Origin: Leptobrachium leishanense
Lineage: Eukaryota > Chordata > Amphibia > Anura > Megophryidae
Assembly: GCA_009667805.1 (NCBI GenBank)
Contig: CM019067.1
Span: 162,273,049-162,337,048, forward strand
Reading direction: 5' to 3'
Length of the DNA stretch: 64,000 bases
How positions within the stretch are numbered: position 1 is the stretch's first letter; each line of letters begins with the position of its first letter. Both the position numbers and the translations under genes were made by a program. The notes beneath the pieces were generated by a model that saw only the letters and a list, made by a program, of their open reading frames with translations, was not told where the DNA came from and searched no databases. Shown here one piece after another: positions 1 through 10,222 of this stretch.

Positions 1-88
1 TTAGTTGCTAAAGAAATTAGTTTTCAGTTCTTTAGTATTGAAACTAATTTCATTCATCTGAAAACCAGTGGATAAAATTACTATTGTA

Positions 89-375
89 GTGGCTCCTCAG
101 AGGGCTGAGATCGCTGCTTGTTACAGTATCTCTCATCCTCAGCACAATGTGTCAGGCAAAGCTGTTACAGTAACTAACTGCTGCTCATCACAGTGCTCAG
201 AGTTTCAGTAAAACTAGTAAATAATATTTATATATATAAGAGGTTAGAACAATATTATTTCCTTGTTTTACTGAAACTCTGAGTGCTGTTACAGTCAGTT
301 ACTGTAACAGCTGAGCCTGATACATTGTACTGAGAGATAATATAACAAGCAGCCGATCTCGGCGCTCACAGCCAC
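89..375. repeat. Long foldback (inverted repeat)
   Basis: Arm 89-228 and arm 251-375 are near reverse complements. Both carry the motif TTACAGTAACT, and both end at the loop in TTTCAGTAAAAC followed by AATAATATT. The loop is a short AT-rich stretch. A transcript would fold into a stem of over 100 bp. Confidence 0.8.
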
Positions 376-410
376 TGGATTTAAAGGGCTAAAAAAAAAG
401 GCTCCTCTCT

Positions 411-570
411 GTATAATGTATAGAACATCCTCCTGCATTAATTAATACCCCTCTCTGTATAATGTAGATAACATCCTCCTGCATTAATTAATACCCCTCT
501 CTGTATAATGTAGATAACATCCTCCTGCATTAATTAATACCCCTCTCTGTATAGAACATCCTACTGCATT
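411..570 (+). repeat. 46-bp minisatellite, about 3.5 copies
   Basis: Units start at 411, 457, 503 and 549 (partial) with GTATAATGTA and contain ACATCCTCCTGCATTAATTA. Copies differ at only one or two bases, so the expansion looks recent. It lies inside the hAT-like element at the window start. Confidence 0.85.
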
Positions 571-781
571 GGCAAGTGGAGGGTGCAGAACTTTAGAACG
601 TAATGCTTATCCAGCATAGGAGAGGGAACTTTTACTTAAACTTTGTACCTCTGTGGGGGAGACACAGGAATATAAAAGCAGGGGAGAAGGAAAATATTAG
701 CGTAAATTGGTCTTAAAGCTCAGAGAAGAGATGACTGGCGCAAATTTATTTTTATAATAAAATAAAGCACTTTAAATCTAG

Positions 782-1127
782 GGAAACCATTCAAATAAAT
801 CACACTGAAGGCTCATAATGACAGAGTAACTGTGAGAGCTGGATACTAAATGTATCAGATGTAAAAAAAAACTTTATAACAAGCAGCACTGGGAGAGGAG
901 AGGGACTTTATATAAAACGTTTATTATAGATGAGGAAAGGGGGATAGTGCTCCTGGATAATATAAAATGTATCAGACCTAAGCCCATGTTATGCAGAGCT
1001 GGAGGGGAGATAACACACGTTTTATAAAGTCCCTCTCTTCTCCCATCGCTGCTTGTTATAAAGGGGTTTTTACTATCCAGCCCTCTTCTGTCATTAGCTT
1101 TCAGTGTGATTTATTTGAATGTTTTCC
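782..1127. repeat. Second long foldback
   Basis: The left arm (from GGAAACCATTCAAATAAATC at 782) is repeated as its reverse complement up to 1127. Inner parts also pair: TTTATAACAAGCAGC near 873 with GCTGCTTGTTATAAA near 1049. The arms share AACAAGCAG with the foldback at 89-375, so the two palindromes may come from one ancestral unit. Confidence 0.7.
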
Positions 1128-1753
1128 TTCTCCAGCTGCTTTTATCATCTTGTCTGCCTCATGGACCTGCAAGGGTTAAGTAAAGGTTTCCTCTCCTGTG
1201 CTGGCTGTCTGTGCTGTGAGTGAGTATTCTGGAGCTCTATCACTGTCAGATTTCTGGGTAGGGGTCGGGAAGGATTACACATACAAACCTTTTCTGTAGC
1301 TTTGCGATGTTGCGTTTCATTACTGGTCTCCTTCACTCATCAAAGTAATATCACAAAAAGGACTGAAACTAAAATGTAGTGCATTTTATTTTAGTTTCTT
1401 TAGTTTTTTGTACTGAGCAGTTTCGTATCTCTTGAATCATACTAAAACTAAATTATCCTAAAATTCGGACTAAATCGTTTTAGTACTAAAACGAATGCAC
1501 ATGTCTACAATCAAGCAAAAAACCTGTAAGACCTGAGCGGGCCCTACCGTACAGCAGGCCACTAGTGCCGTTGTTCATCCTCAGGACCCTCACAAACCTC
1601 TCTTTTATTCACTACAAAAAAACAACATGATTGAAAGTGTCAAAATTGAAACACTGTTTGCAAAACAACTACTGAACGAAAATGCCTGGAATTTACATAT
1701 AAAGTCCAATGAATGATAAAAAAAGGTCTTTTAGATGTCAGAATTTTTTTTGG

Positions 1754-2046
1754 CCCCCTAGCGGTATTCCCAAGTGTGGCTCGGGGTTAAATTCCTATGC
1801 TGGAATGGTAACCCCGAGCAACACTCAGGATGCCGCTGGATACATAACCTGTCCCTGCGCTCAGTCGCTGTTTCCCCGCAGTCTCCTCCGGTGATCGTGA
1901 GAAGGGAATCAGGAAGTATGAGGTCGCGATTGCCGGAGGAGACTAGGGAGGTCAGCGAGGGAGCGCAGGGACAGGTGATGTATGCAGCCTGAGTGTGGCT
2001 CGGTGTTACCGCTTTCAGCACACTCGGGAAATCCGTCAGGGGGTTA
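1754..2046. mobile_element. Palindromic short element, relative of the TTAA element at 57601
   Basis: The outer parts pair (GAGTGTGGCTCGG with CCGAGCAACACTC), and the interior shares GGAGGAGACT, GAGGTC and GGGAGCGCAGGGA with the element at 57601-58014. The right end runs into GGGGGTTAAAG, so a TTAA site is present on that side; the left end looks truncated. Non-coding. Confidence 0.55.
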
Positions 2047-2059
2047 AAGAAAAATGAAA

Positions 2060-2490
2060 AAACGCTTTAAAAAAAAAACAGAATGCCTAAAAGATCCTAA
2101 AAAAATTAATAAATGATGAGACTTTTTACTGCAGATTAAAATAATAAACTGTTTATTAGATATTGCACAAAATTGGGAATATTTTTAACATTGAAGCCTA
2201 TGGGATTCACCTGAATAAACCTGTCGCATGAAACCACCAAACAGCAGGGCATTTCGGCAACTTTTCACAGCTGTTCGGTGTTCTCTGAATAGATGAACCA
2301 TTGCTTCTCTATGGGGGATTTCACTGCCCTCGAACAGGCACGTACGTGCAGGCAATTCGCCCAAATTTGGCCTGCCTGCTCTCTGGATAGCCAAATGGCC
2401 CTGAAATGTTCCTGTACATGGAAATTCCCTGTTCGGTAACATTTCGGTGCCAGATCTGTTCTTTCTGAATAACCCCTATAGCGTTCTGCA
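2060..2490 (-). mobile_element. Harbinger-like short element, diverged fragment (reverse)
   Basis: Read in reverse it begins with TAGGGGTTATTCAGAAAGAAC at 2490 and shares with the 901-bp elements at 28956 and 41692 the blocks around GGCAATTCGCC, ATCCCCCATAGAGAAGCAATG and CATAGGCTTCAATGTTAAAA. No coding potential. The far end is not well defined. Confidence 0.5.
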
Positions 2491-2624
2491 TATGGATATT
2501 CCACTAGCAATTATTTACAACATTAAAACTCTAAATGAGATTAAAAGCAATATGGTTTCTGAAAACAAATGCACAAAATTTTAAAAAAATGGTTTGACAA
2601 GCAAAAGGGTCTGTTGAAGCAGCA

Positions 2625-3060
2625 CCAAACTTGCCACCGCATTTCCCTATGCGGTGCAATTTCAGGAGAGTTTGTCTATTCCTCAAACTGTCAATTCATC
2701 AACTACAGGTGAATTGGCAGCAAAATACGGTGCAGTTCGCAGCAGTTCGGCGGTCTTCGGAAACGGCAAAACTGTCCCATAGAAAAGTAATGGTTCGTCT
2801 GTTCACAGAATGCTGGACTGCACCGAAGTGTTGGTGAAATGCCCTGATTTTTGGTGGTTCAGTTCAGCAGGTTTAAACAGGCGCATTCCATAGGTTTCAA
2901 TCTAAAAACTTAATATCGTTTGTAGATTTTTTTTTAATAAAGACTGTTTACTTTTATTTTTTTCAGCGAAAAGCCTTTTAATTTTTTTATTTTTCAGAAC
3001 ACCTTTTTGTACTCTTTGTATTATTTTGATGACATTTTTGCTTCTCAATTTTTTAAAAAG
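2625..3060 (+). mobile_element. Harbinger-like short element, second diverged fragment (forward)
   Basis: The block around CCCATAGAAAAGTAATGGTTC, then the segment that ends CATAGGTTTCAATC and the following T-rich part repeat the order seen inside the 901-bp elements. It is in the opposite orientation to the fragment at 2060-2490. Ends not identified. Confidence 0.4.
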
Positions 3061-4226
3061 GAAGGTTTTTCATTCTGTAACAGACCTTTTAATTCTTTTT
3101 TAAAGGGTCATTTTGATTATTTAGACACATTTTAATATTTTTTTTATTTGTTTAGCCATATATCCTTCCTGGTAAAATACTTTATAAATAAATAAATAAA
3201 TATTAGGCAAATAGAAGAGTACAGTTTTTTTGTTTTTGTTTTTGCATTTCGGTGTAATTCGCCAAGGCCACTTTAATGCTCTTCGGTGCTTTTCAGTGCT
3301 CTTCAGCGACATTCTACAACTTTTCTGTGGAGCTTCAACAGCTCCATCTTCAGCGCACTACGGTGACCATTCGCTAAATAGTGAATTGACCAAAATTTGG
3401 ATGAAATGGAATCTTCGAAGTGCGCTGAAACGTTCCAATTTCACAGAAATTTCGGTGCTTTGTAAATACATCCTAAAGAGTTTTTATTTTCCCCTAGAAG
3501 TGTATAAGAATGGGAGTTTGATTTCAGTTACATTTTTTGCATTATAGATTATGGTTTTCACTCTGAGCAGAGTGCAGAGGCGAACTTAGGGTACCCGGGC
3601 CGATACTCCCTTTTCCACCGCCACCCCATGTGCAAAAAAGTCAAAAAAGTAGTTCAATGATCCACCCTGCTAACAGAGGTGCTCTCAGTGTCTTTTAAGA
3701 GAGTCTCTATTATTAACCATATTTTTAAGACTAAGTACGAGTGTCGATATTATTTGCAGGTACTCACCTATACTGTTCCTTTTTTTGATGTCATGTGACT
3801 GTTATCCAATAAATAATTAAGGATTTTGCTGAGAACCTGTCCAATTTACTGAACTGTATGGCCGGAAACCCCATTTAGCCATTGCTCAGGCCTGCACACA
3901 CACCCTGACCACACACACACAGACACCAGACCTCAGACAAATGTATACGCACACCAAATTTGAGATACATATAAACACAAACCAAGAGACTGGGCTGCTT
4001 TTAAAGGAGCAAAGTTTCAGCCAGAGGGGGAGGGGCTTTGTAACTGCAGTTTTCATGCTGCTCATTGCTAGGAGAACTGTGATATTTAAATCTCTGTGTA
4101 TGTGTGAGCAGCTGCAGCAGTTATCTCTCCCTTACCATGAGCCACAGACACAGCAGGGATGTGTGGTGAAGTCAGTGGCTCGTGAGGCACTGGCTAGTAT
4201 CAGAGCCAGATATACACAGTCAGATA
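3061..4226. other. Unclassified repeat-like DNA left of the piggyBac element
   Basis: No gene. 3141-3205 holds a short piece, in reverse, of the repeat seen at 43400-43460 (CCTTCCTGGTAAAATA). 3240-3480 is a palindrome-rich stretch with many TTTCGGTG/CACCGAA motifs. 4100-4160 has an inverted match at 10240-10310 on the far side of the piggyBac element. The rest shows nothing I recognise. Confidence 0.5.
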
Positions 4227-4244
4227 TTAACCCCTTAAGGACCC

Positions 4245-4912
4245 AGGACGTACCATGTACGTCATTGCAGCGGGTCTCTTTTAGACCCGCTGACGTACAT
4301 GGTACGTCCTGCGGTTTTTTGAGCGCTGGAAGCGATCGGATCGCTTCCAGCAGCTCAAACGCCATTGCAGGATGCCTGGGAGTCCAGGCATCCGTGCAAT
4401 GGCGGTGAGAAGTGCCGGGGCACCTTGTGATCGCTCCCCGGGAGCGATCAACATCCGGTTTCACCGGAGAGGTGCCCGGCACTTCTAGAGAGCGCTGGAA
4501 GCGATCAGTATCGCTTCCAGCTGCTCTGTGTATATTGCAGGGATGCCTCGACATCGAGGCATCCTTGCAATATGCTTAACTGCCGCCGGTCCGCTAAGTG
4601 ATCGCTCCCCCCGAGCGATCACTTCCGGTAGCGGCAGGAAGTACTGAGTGCCACGAGGTATCGTGGCACTCAGTACAAAACGATCACATGAGTGATCAGG
4701 TGCTCTGCTGGGTGCCTCGAGGGATCAAGGCACCCAGCAGAGTAAAAAAAGTGTAAAAAAAGTAAAAAAAGAAAAAATAAAATCAATAAAAAGGTATAAA
4801 ATAAAATAAACTGACAGCCAAGATGGCGCTGCCCTTCTAAGGGCAGGGTCATCTTGGGGCTGAGTGGGATGTTCCTAGCCTGCCTCATCAGAGAGGCAGG
4901 CTAGCAACATCC
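4245..4912. repeat. Run of ten different hairpins in the piggyBac left end
   Basis: Ten inverted repeats lie one after another with almost no spacer: 4245-4310, 4325-4351, 4361-4403, 4408-4486, 4494-4521, 4533-4572, 4580-4637, 4641-4676, 4703-4742 plus 4818-4857, and 4868-4912. Their stems are mostly perfect and GC-rich and mostly differ in sequence, except that the AGCGATC/GATCGCT core recurs. They could serve as multiple binding sites for transposase or host factors, or fold in RNA; this is inference. Open frames across this region are by-products of the palindromes. Confidence 0.85.
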
Positions 4913-5066
4913 AATCAGAAGTAAAAAAAAATCAAAATAAAATTTCTAATTTGTCAGGTCAGGTCAATATTTTGTAAATATTGGCTCTGACCTCTGTGAT
5001 TCTCCCTCCCTCTCCTCACTTGTGTTTTTGTGAGTGAGAGAGAGAGATCAGATTTGACAGGTTAGA

Positions 5067-5190
5067 GATTTTAGTGAGATTAGAAAAATTGAGGCAGATT
5101 TAGAGAGATTTTAGTGAGATTAGAAAAATTGAGGCAGATTTAGAGAGATTTTAGGGAGATTTAGAAGAATTGAGGCAGGTTTAGAGTGAT
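5067..5190 (+). repeat. 40-bp tandem repeat in the piggyBac leader
   Basis: About three copies, starting near 5071, 5111 and 5151, share TTAGTGAGATTAGAAAAATT and GAGGCAGATTTAGAGAG. The third copy is diverged. They lie in the untranslated leader before the transposase start. Confidence 0.75.
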
Positions 5191-5307
5191 TTAGAGAGAT
5201 TTAGGTGTTTATTTGTATTTTCTTGTGAAACCCAACGGTTCTTCTAAGAACCAACTATCCGCTTATTATATATAATAATTATAAAATTTTATAATCTATT
5301 ATATATA

Positions 5308-6438
5308 ATGTCTGAGAGGGTGTACAGCGCCGAGGAGGCATATGCCATCCTGGCGTCAGAATCTGAGGCATCTGCGTCAGACTCCGACCCTGATTTCGAC
5401 CCCGCCAACTGCTCAGAGACGTCGCTAGATACATCATCTACGCTGGCTGATGTATCTAGTGATGTTTCTGATGCAGATCCTGGGTCACCACCTGCCAGCA
5501 GGAGACGCACAGATCCAGCTGAGGAGTGGGTAGTGCCTCATCGCCAGAGGCCAGATATCCCTCCTTTCACGGCAAATCCTGGCATCAATATTGATGTTGC
5601 AGGATTTACCGCCACACAGTTTTTGCAGGTGTTTATGGGGGATGATTTGTTGGGCCACATCGTGGCCCAATCAAATCTGTATGCCCATCAGCATTGTGCT
5701 GCGAAGCCAGACTCCTACTTGGCAAGGCAGCAATGGACCCCGCTAGATGTGCCAGAATTTCAGAAATTCTGGGCACTTACTATGCTGATGGGCATCATAA
5801 AGAAGCCCTCAATTCGCTCCTACTGGAGCAGTAGCCCCATCTGCTCTACCCCCATTTACCCCCAATCAATGTCACGTAGAAGGTATGAAAACATTTTGCG
5901 TTTCATGCACTTCAGTGACAACAGCCTGTGCCCTCCTAGAGAGCATCCCCAGTTTGACAGGCTGTATAAAATCCGCCCCTGATTACCCACTTCGCCGCCA
6001 GGTTTGCAGAGGCTTATACACCTGGAAGGAATATCTGCGTGGATGAATCCCTAATGAAATACAAGGGAAGGCTGGGATTCAAGCAGTATATTCCTTCCAA
6101 ACGCTCCAGGTATGGAGTGAAGGTGTATAAGCTCTGTGACAGCGAGAGTGGGTATACTCAGGCCTTCCGGGTGTACGAGGGAAAGGATAGTAGCCTTGAC
6201 CCTCCAGGTTGCCCAGAACACATGGGAACCAGTGGCAAGATTGTGTGGGACCTACTTTTTCCCCTCATGAACAAAGGGTACCACTTGTATGTTGATAATT
6301 TTTATACAAGTGTCCCTTTGTTCAAGCTGCTGTATTGTTTTGAGAGACACAATCTTTTACTGCCCAGAATGCCCTGGACAACCCGGTCTGTGTCTTGGGG
6401 ACTGTTTCAAGATATATCACACTGTGCGTGATCTGTGA
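5308..6438 (+). pseudogene. piggyBac transposase, frameshifted and internally deleted
   Basis: The frame opens at ATG 5308 after an AT-rich palindromic leader. It has an acidic N-terminus (many D/E/S, residues 8-70), then the DDE_Tnp_1_7 fold (FQKFWALTMLMGIIKKPSI near residue 152; RRYENILRFMHF). A one-base shift near 5980 moves the reading to another frame, which carries the first catalytic Asp (VDES, codon 6042) and the second (YVDNFYTS, codon 6294). After FKLL, near 6335, the part that would hold the third catalytic Asp is missing. A C-terminal cysteine-rich end follows directly in a third frame (6361-6438, C-x2-C, LC-x3-CF-x-IYHT), ending in TGA at 6436. So the gene has lost an internal segment but kept both ends. 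Family assignment is firm; activity is excluded. Confidence 0.9.
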
Positions 6439-6587
6439 TTTTTTTTATCCTTTCTATTTTTTCTCACACTCCAGTTAGTTAGTTCAGTTTAGTTTTTTTT
6501 TCTTTTACTGCACCAGACTTTTACATTTTATTCGTACATTTTTATGTTCTACAATTGGTGCTGTATTTTGCCAAAATCTTTGCACAC

Positions 6588-8945
6588 CTATGCATGGGGG
6601 GCATGGGTGTACTCAGGAGACCTTGCAGAAAAAACCTGGAGAGTTTTCATGCAGTAACAAACAACAGTGTCTGCTAAATCACAGTCCAAATCTAATGTGG
6701 GCGTAAAAATAAAAAATTGAAAAAATTACCGCCACACACCTTCTCAAATGTTTTGGGCTAAAACCGTTGCATCCATGGCATCAAAGCACTCCATATGCAA
6801 TACCTTGGGGTGTCACATAACAAATATAAACAATTTTCTGGCAATAATTCAAACTGGGGTATGCGGTAGACCCAAAACCAAAGCTAGGCCTAGCTGAAGA
6901 AATAATCTCAATTTCAACTCCAATGACAAAGTCATAAAAATTGTATTTGAACCTTCCCAAAATCCTGGCAAACCTATGCATGGGGGGCATGGGTGTACTC
7001 AGGAGACCTTGCAGAAAACAACCTGGAGAGTTTTCATGCAGTAACAAACAACAGTGTCTCCTAAATCACAGTCCAAATCTAATGTGGGCGTAAAAATCAG
7101 AAAATTGAAAAATTACACCACACACCTTCTCAAATGTTTTGGGCTAAAACCGTTGCATCCATGGCATCAAAGCACTCCATATGCAATACCTTGGGGTGTC
7201 AACATAACAAATATAAACAATTTTCTGGCAATAATTCAAACTGGGGTATGCGGTAGACCCAAAACCAAAGCTAGGCCTAGCTGAAGAAATAATCTCAATT
7301 TCAACTCCAATGACAAAGTCATAAAAATTGTATTTGAACCTTCCCAAAATCCTGGCAAACCTATGCATGGGGGGCATGGGTGTACTCAGAGACCTTGCAG
7401 AAAACAACCTGGAGAGTTTTCATGCAGTAACAAACAACAGTGTCTCCTAAATCACAGTCCAAATCTAATGTGGGCGTAAAAATCTGAAAATTGAAAACAC
7501 CACACACCTTCTCAAATGTTTTGGGCTAACCGTTGCATCCATGGCATCAACGCACTCCATATGCAATACCTTGGGGTGTCAACATAACAAATATAAACAA
7601 TTTTCTGGCAATAATTCAAACTGGGGTATGCGGTAGACCCAAAACCAAAGCTAGGCCTAGCTGAAGAATAATCTTTTCAACTCCAAAGACAAAGTCATAA
7701 AAATTGTATTTGAACCTTCCCAAAATCCTGGCAAACCTATGCATGGGGGGCATGGGTGTACTCAGGAGACCTTGCAAAAAACAACCTGGAGAGTTTTCAT
7801 GCAGTAACAAACAACCGTGTCTCCTAAATCACAGTCCAAAACTGATGTGGGTGTGAAAATGAAAAATGACCACCAAACAGTATCCAATTTGTTTGGAGCA
7901 AACGGTTGCATCCATAGCATAAAAACACTCCATTTACAATACTTTGGGGTGTTAGCTTACCAAATATATGCACGTTCATAAAACTGGGGTATGTAAAAAG
8001 GCCCCTAAAAAGAAGATAAGCAAAGAAGATACTGTATGTCAAATTAGAAAATTGACAAGCACATGTCAAAGATTGGCGTAGCACCCCAAAAACAACAGAA
8101 CAAATCTATATATGGGTGGTATCACTTTACTCAGAAGATGTTGCTGAACATATTTTGGGGTGTTTTTTGGCAGTAACCCATAACTGGATTTGACAATTCA
8201 TGCCTAAAGTACAATGTGTGTGAAAAAATAACCCAAAAAGTGACTACCTGAAAGTTTGACATAGAGCTAGTGCATGGAAAGTGTTAAAATACAACTCTTT
8301 GAAGCACCCTAGGGTGTGCCCTTTCTAAAAATATATGGTTTGATAGGGGTAAATTACTTTGGCCGGCTTCAAAAATGTCCCAAATAGGACATGGGTGCAT
8401 GATGACGAAATGTGAAAATTCCAAGTTGGAAAACTGAAATGCGCACCCCCCAAATAAGGCTTATTAGCCCCCAAATGACCCGACATACCTATACATGGGT
8501 GGTATCAATTTACTCAGAAGATGTTGCTGAACATATTTTGGGGTGTTTTTTGGCAGTAACCCATAACTGGATTTGACAATTCATGCCTAAAGTACAATGT
8601 GTGTGAAAAAATAACCCAAAAAGTGACTACCTGAAAGTTTGACATAGAGCTAGTGCATGGAAAGTGTTAAAATACAACTCTTTGAAGCACCCTAGGGTGT
8701 GCCCTTTCTAAAAATATATGGTTTGATGGGGGTAAATTACTTTGGCCGGCTTCAAAAATGTCCCAAATAGGACATGGGTGCATGATGACAAAATGTGAAA
8801 ATTCCAAGTTGGAAAACTGAAATGCGCACCCCCCAAATAAGGCCTATTAGCCCCCAAATGACCCGACATACCTATACATGGGTGGTATCAATTTACTCAG
8901 AAGATGTTGCTGAACATATTTTGGGGTGCTCTTTGGCAGTAAACC
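6588..8945 (+). repeat. ~385-bp tandem array (two diverged blocks) inside piggyBac
   Basis: The anchor GCATGGGGGGCATGGG occurs at about 6592, 6978, 7365 and 7741 (spacings 386, 387, 376). A second, diverged block has TATGGGTGGTATCA-like anchors near 8112, 8495 and 8878 (spacing 383). The order of sub-motifs (CCTATxCATGGG, ACTCAG(A/G)AGA, TTGCxGAA) is the same in both blocks, so they come from one ancestral unit. The first block is nearly identical between copies. No coding function is evident: the ORFs in it repeat with the array and include shadows on both strands. Confidence 0.85.
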
Positions 8946-9614
8946 TTAAAGTTCACAGTACATGTATTCTTAAATTGCGTTCAAAAAAAAAAATCACCAA
9001 AAATTTTTTTTTTTCAAACTTTGGCATAGATTTGTGGTAAAATGGTTTGCATGGAAAGAGTCAAAATACCCCAAGTTTAATACCTTGATTTGTGTACTTT
9101 AAAAAAATATGTATATGTAGAGGGTTATTCAGGAATTAGTGACAGATATCAGTGTTACAATGTCACTATCACTAGTTTTGAAAATAAACTCTTTGGAAAT
9201 GGCAAAGTGCTACTTGCACTTATTGTTGCATAAAATAAGGAAAAAAGCGAGGAATATGTAAACATTGGGTATTGCTAAACTCAGTACTAAATTTAGAAAC
9301 TACTAAGGAATTAATTTTTTTTGACGGTTGTTGATACATAAGAAATTTTGGGGGTCAAAGTTCGAAAAAGTGGTGTTTTTTCAATTTTTTTGTCATATTT
9401 CACAATATTTTTTATAGTAAATTATATGAAATGATGAAAAAAATGGTATCTTTATAAAGTCCATTTAATGACGAGAAAAACAGTTTAAAATATGTGTGGG
9501 TTACATAAACGAGTAAGAGGAAAATTTGACATAAACACTAAGAGCGCAGAAACGTAAAAACAGCAGCGGTCACTAAAGGACGGATTTGTGTAAAACCGCC
9601 CGGTCACTAAGGGG
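8946..9614 (+). other. AT-rich right arm of the piggyBac element
   Basis: Non-coding tail between the last tandem unit and the right terminal repeat. It includes several T runs and ends in CCGCCCGGTCACTAAGGGG. Part of it (about 9370-9560) has a reverse-complement relative just outside the element at 9640-9790. Confidence 0.6.
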
Positions 9615-9618
9615 TTAA

Positions 9619-10176
9619 CTAAATTTCTGCGGTTTGTGTTTAGCTGTAAATGACATTTTACTCATTTACTATACCCACACATATTATATACCGATTTTCT
9701 TGCCATTAAATGGAATTTCTAAAGATACCATTACTTTCATCATATCATATACTTTACTATTAAAATAAAATATGATTGAAAAACTGTTTTTCTGTGCCTG
9801 TGCCTGTCATATTCTGTACCCGCCACTAGAGGGAGCAGAGGGAGCTGCCTGTGCTCATTTCAGTCAATCAGAGGCCAGCCTCCAATGTAGGTGTTTTTTT
9901 GAATGGCCTGTACACATGGTGCTTTCCCATTAGTCCAAGCCATTCCATTGCTCTGTCAGTGCCTCTCTGAGGCTCTGACGAGCAGTGTTCAGGAAGTAGG
10001 CAGCTTGTGTGTGTTCCTATTTGAACAGATGTGTGGTGCAGACCTACTGAGCAGCCTATGCAATTAGCGCAGGCTATAAAAAGTATGTGCGCACTGCACG
10101 CAGAGGACAGAGCCGACAGTGGGGGAGCATGGAGCAGGTGAGTATACTTTTTTCTTATTATTGTATATCTTAATGG
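9619..10176. other. Flank with inverted piggyBac-related fragment; otherwise nothing recognised
   Basis: 9640-9790 read in reverse shares GGTATCTTTA, CCATTTAATG, ATATGTGTGGGT and AAATGAGTAA with the piggyBac right arm (9440-9540), so the transposon sits beside an inverted relative of its own end. 9830-10176 holds no gene I can support. Confidence 0.5.
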
Positions 10177-10222
10177 CAGGTGAGGCTCTGCCTCACCTGC
10201 CTACCCTGACGGCACGTCCCTG
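10177..10222 (-). mobile_element. Probable hAT terminus (solo end)
   Basis: A hairpin GGCAGGTGAGGC/GCCTCACCTGCC (10177-10203) is followed by CCCTGACGGCACGTCCCTG. The reverse complement starts CAGGGACGTGCC, a CAGGG-type hAT end. No matching second end with a shared 8-bp duplication was found, so this is only a terminus call. Confidence 0.35.

Larger units (their letters stand above)
1..1507. mobile_element. Right part of an AT-rich hAT-like non-autonomous element (left end outside window)
   Basis: The block ends in GCACATGTCTA, whose reverse complement TAGACATGTGC resembles the ends of the short hAT-like element at 60196-60938 (TAGACTTGTGC). The same terminus closes the repeat at 39757. The sequence at the window start (repeats of TTAGTTT/ACTAATTT) resembles the block just inside the right end (ACTAAAACTAAATT), so the element probably starts just before base 1. 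It has no coding potential and contains two long foldbacks and a 46-bp minisatellite. No target duplication can be checked because the left end is missing. Confidence 0.4.
4231..9614 (+). mobile_element. piggyBac transposon with TTAA target sites (5.4 kb)
   Basis: The element is bounded by TTAA at 4227-4230 and 9615-9618, the target site of the piggyBac superfamily. The terminal inverted repeats are CCCCTTAAGGACC on the left and CCCCTTAGTGACC (reverse complement of the right end). Inside, in order: ten consecutive hairpins (4245-4912), a 40-bp repeat, an AT-rich leader, a piggyBac transposase pseudogene (5308-6438) and about 2.3 kb of ~385-bp tandem repeats, then an AT-rich tail. The transposase identity and the TTAA sites agree, so the class is secure. 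The element is large for piggyBac because of its non-coding repeat load. It cannot move on its own now, since the transposase lacks its third acidic residue and is frameshifted. Confidence 0.9.

Noticed and set aside
3574..3620. Possible left end of a hAT paired with 10222
   Set aside because: The terminal bases differ from the reverse complement at 10222 and the flanks share no duplication.
4132..4554. Reading frames over the piggyBac left end
   Set aside because: They overlap the hairpin run on both strands and have no domain. Open only because palindromes mirror each other.
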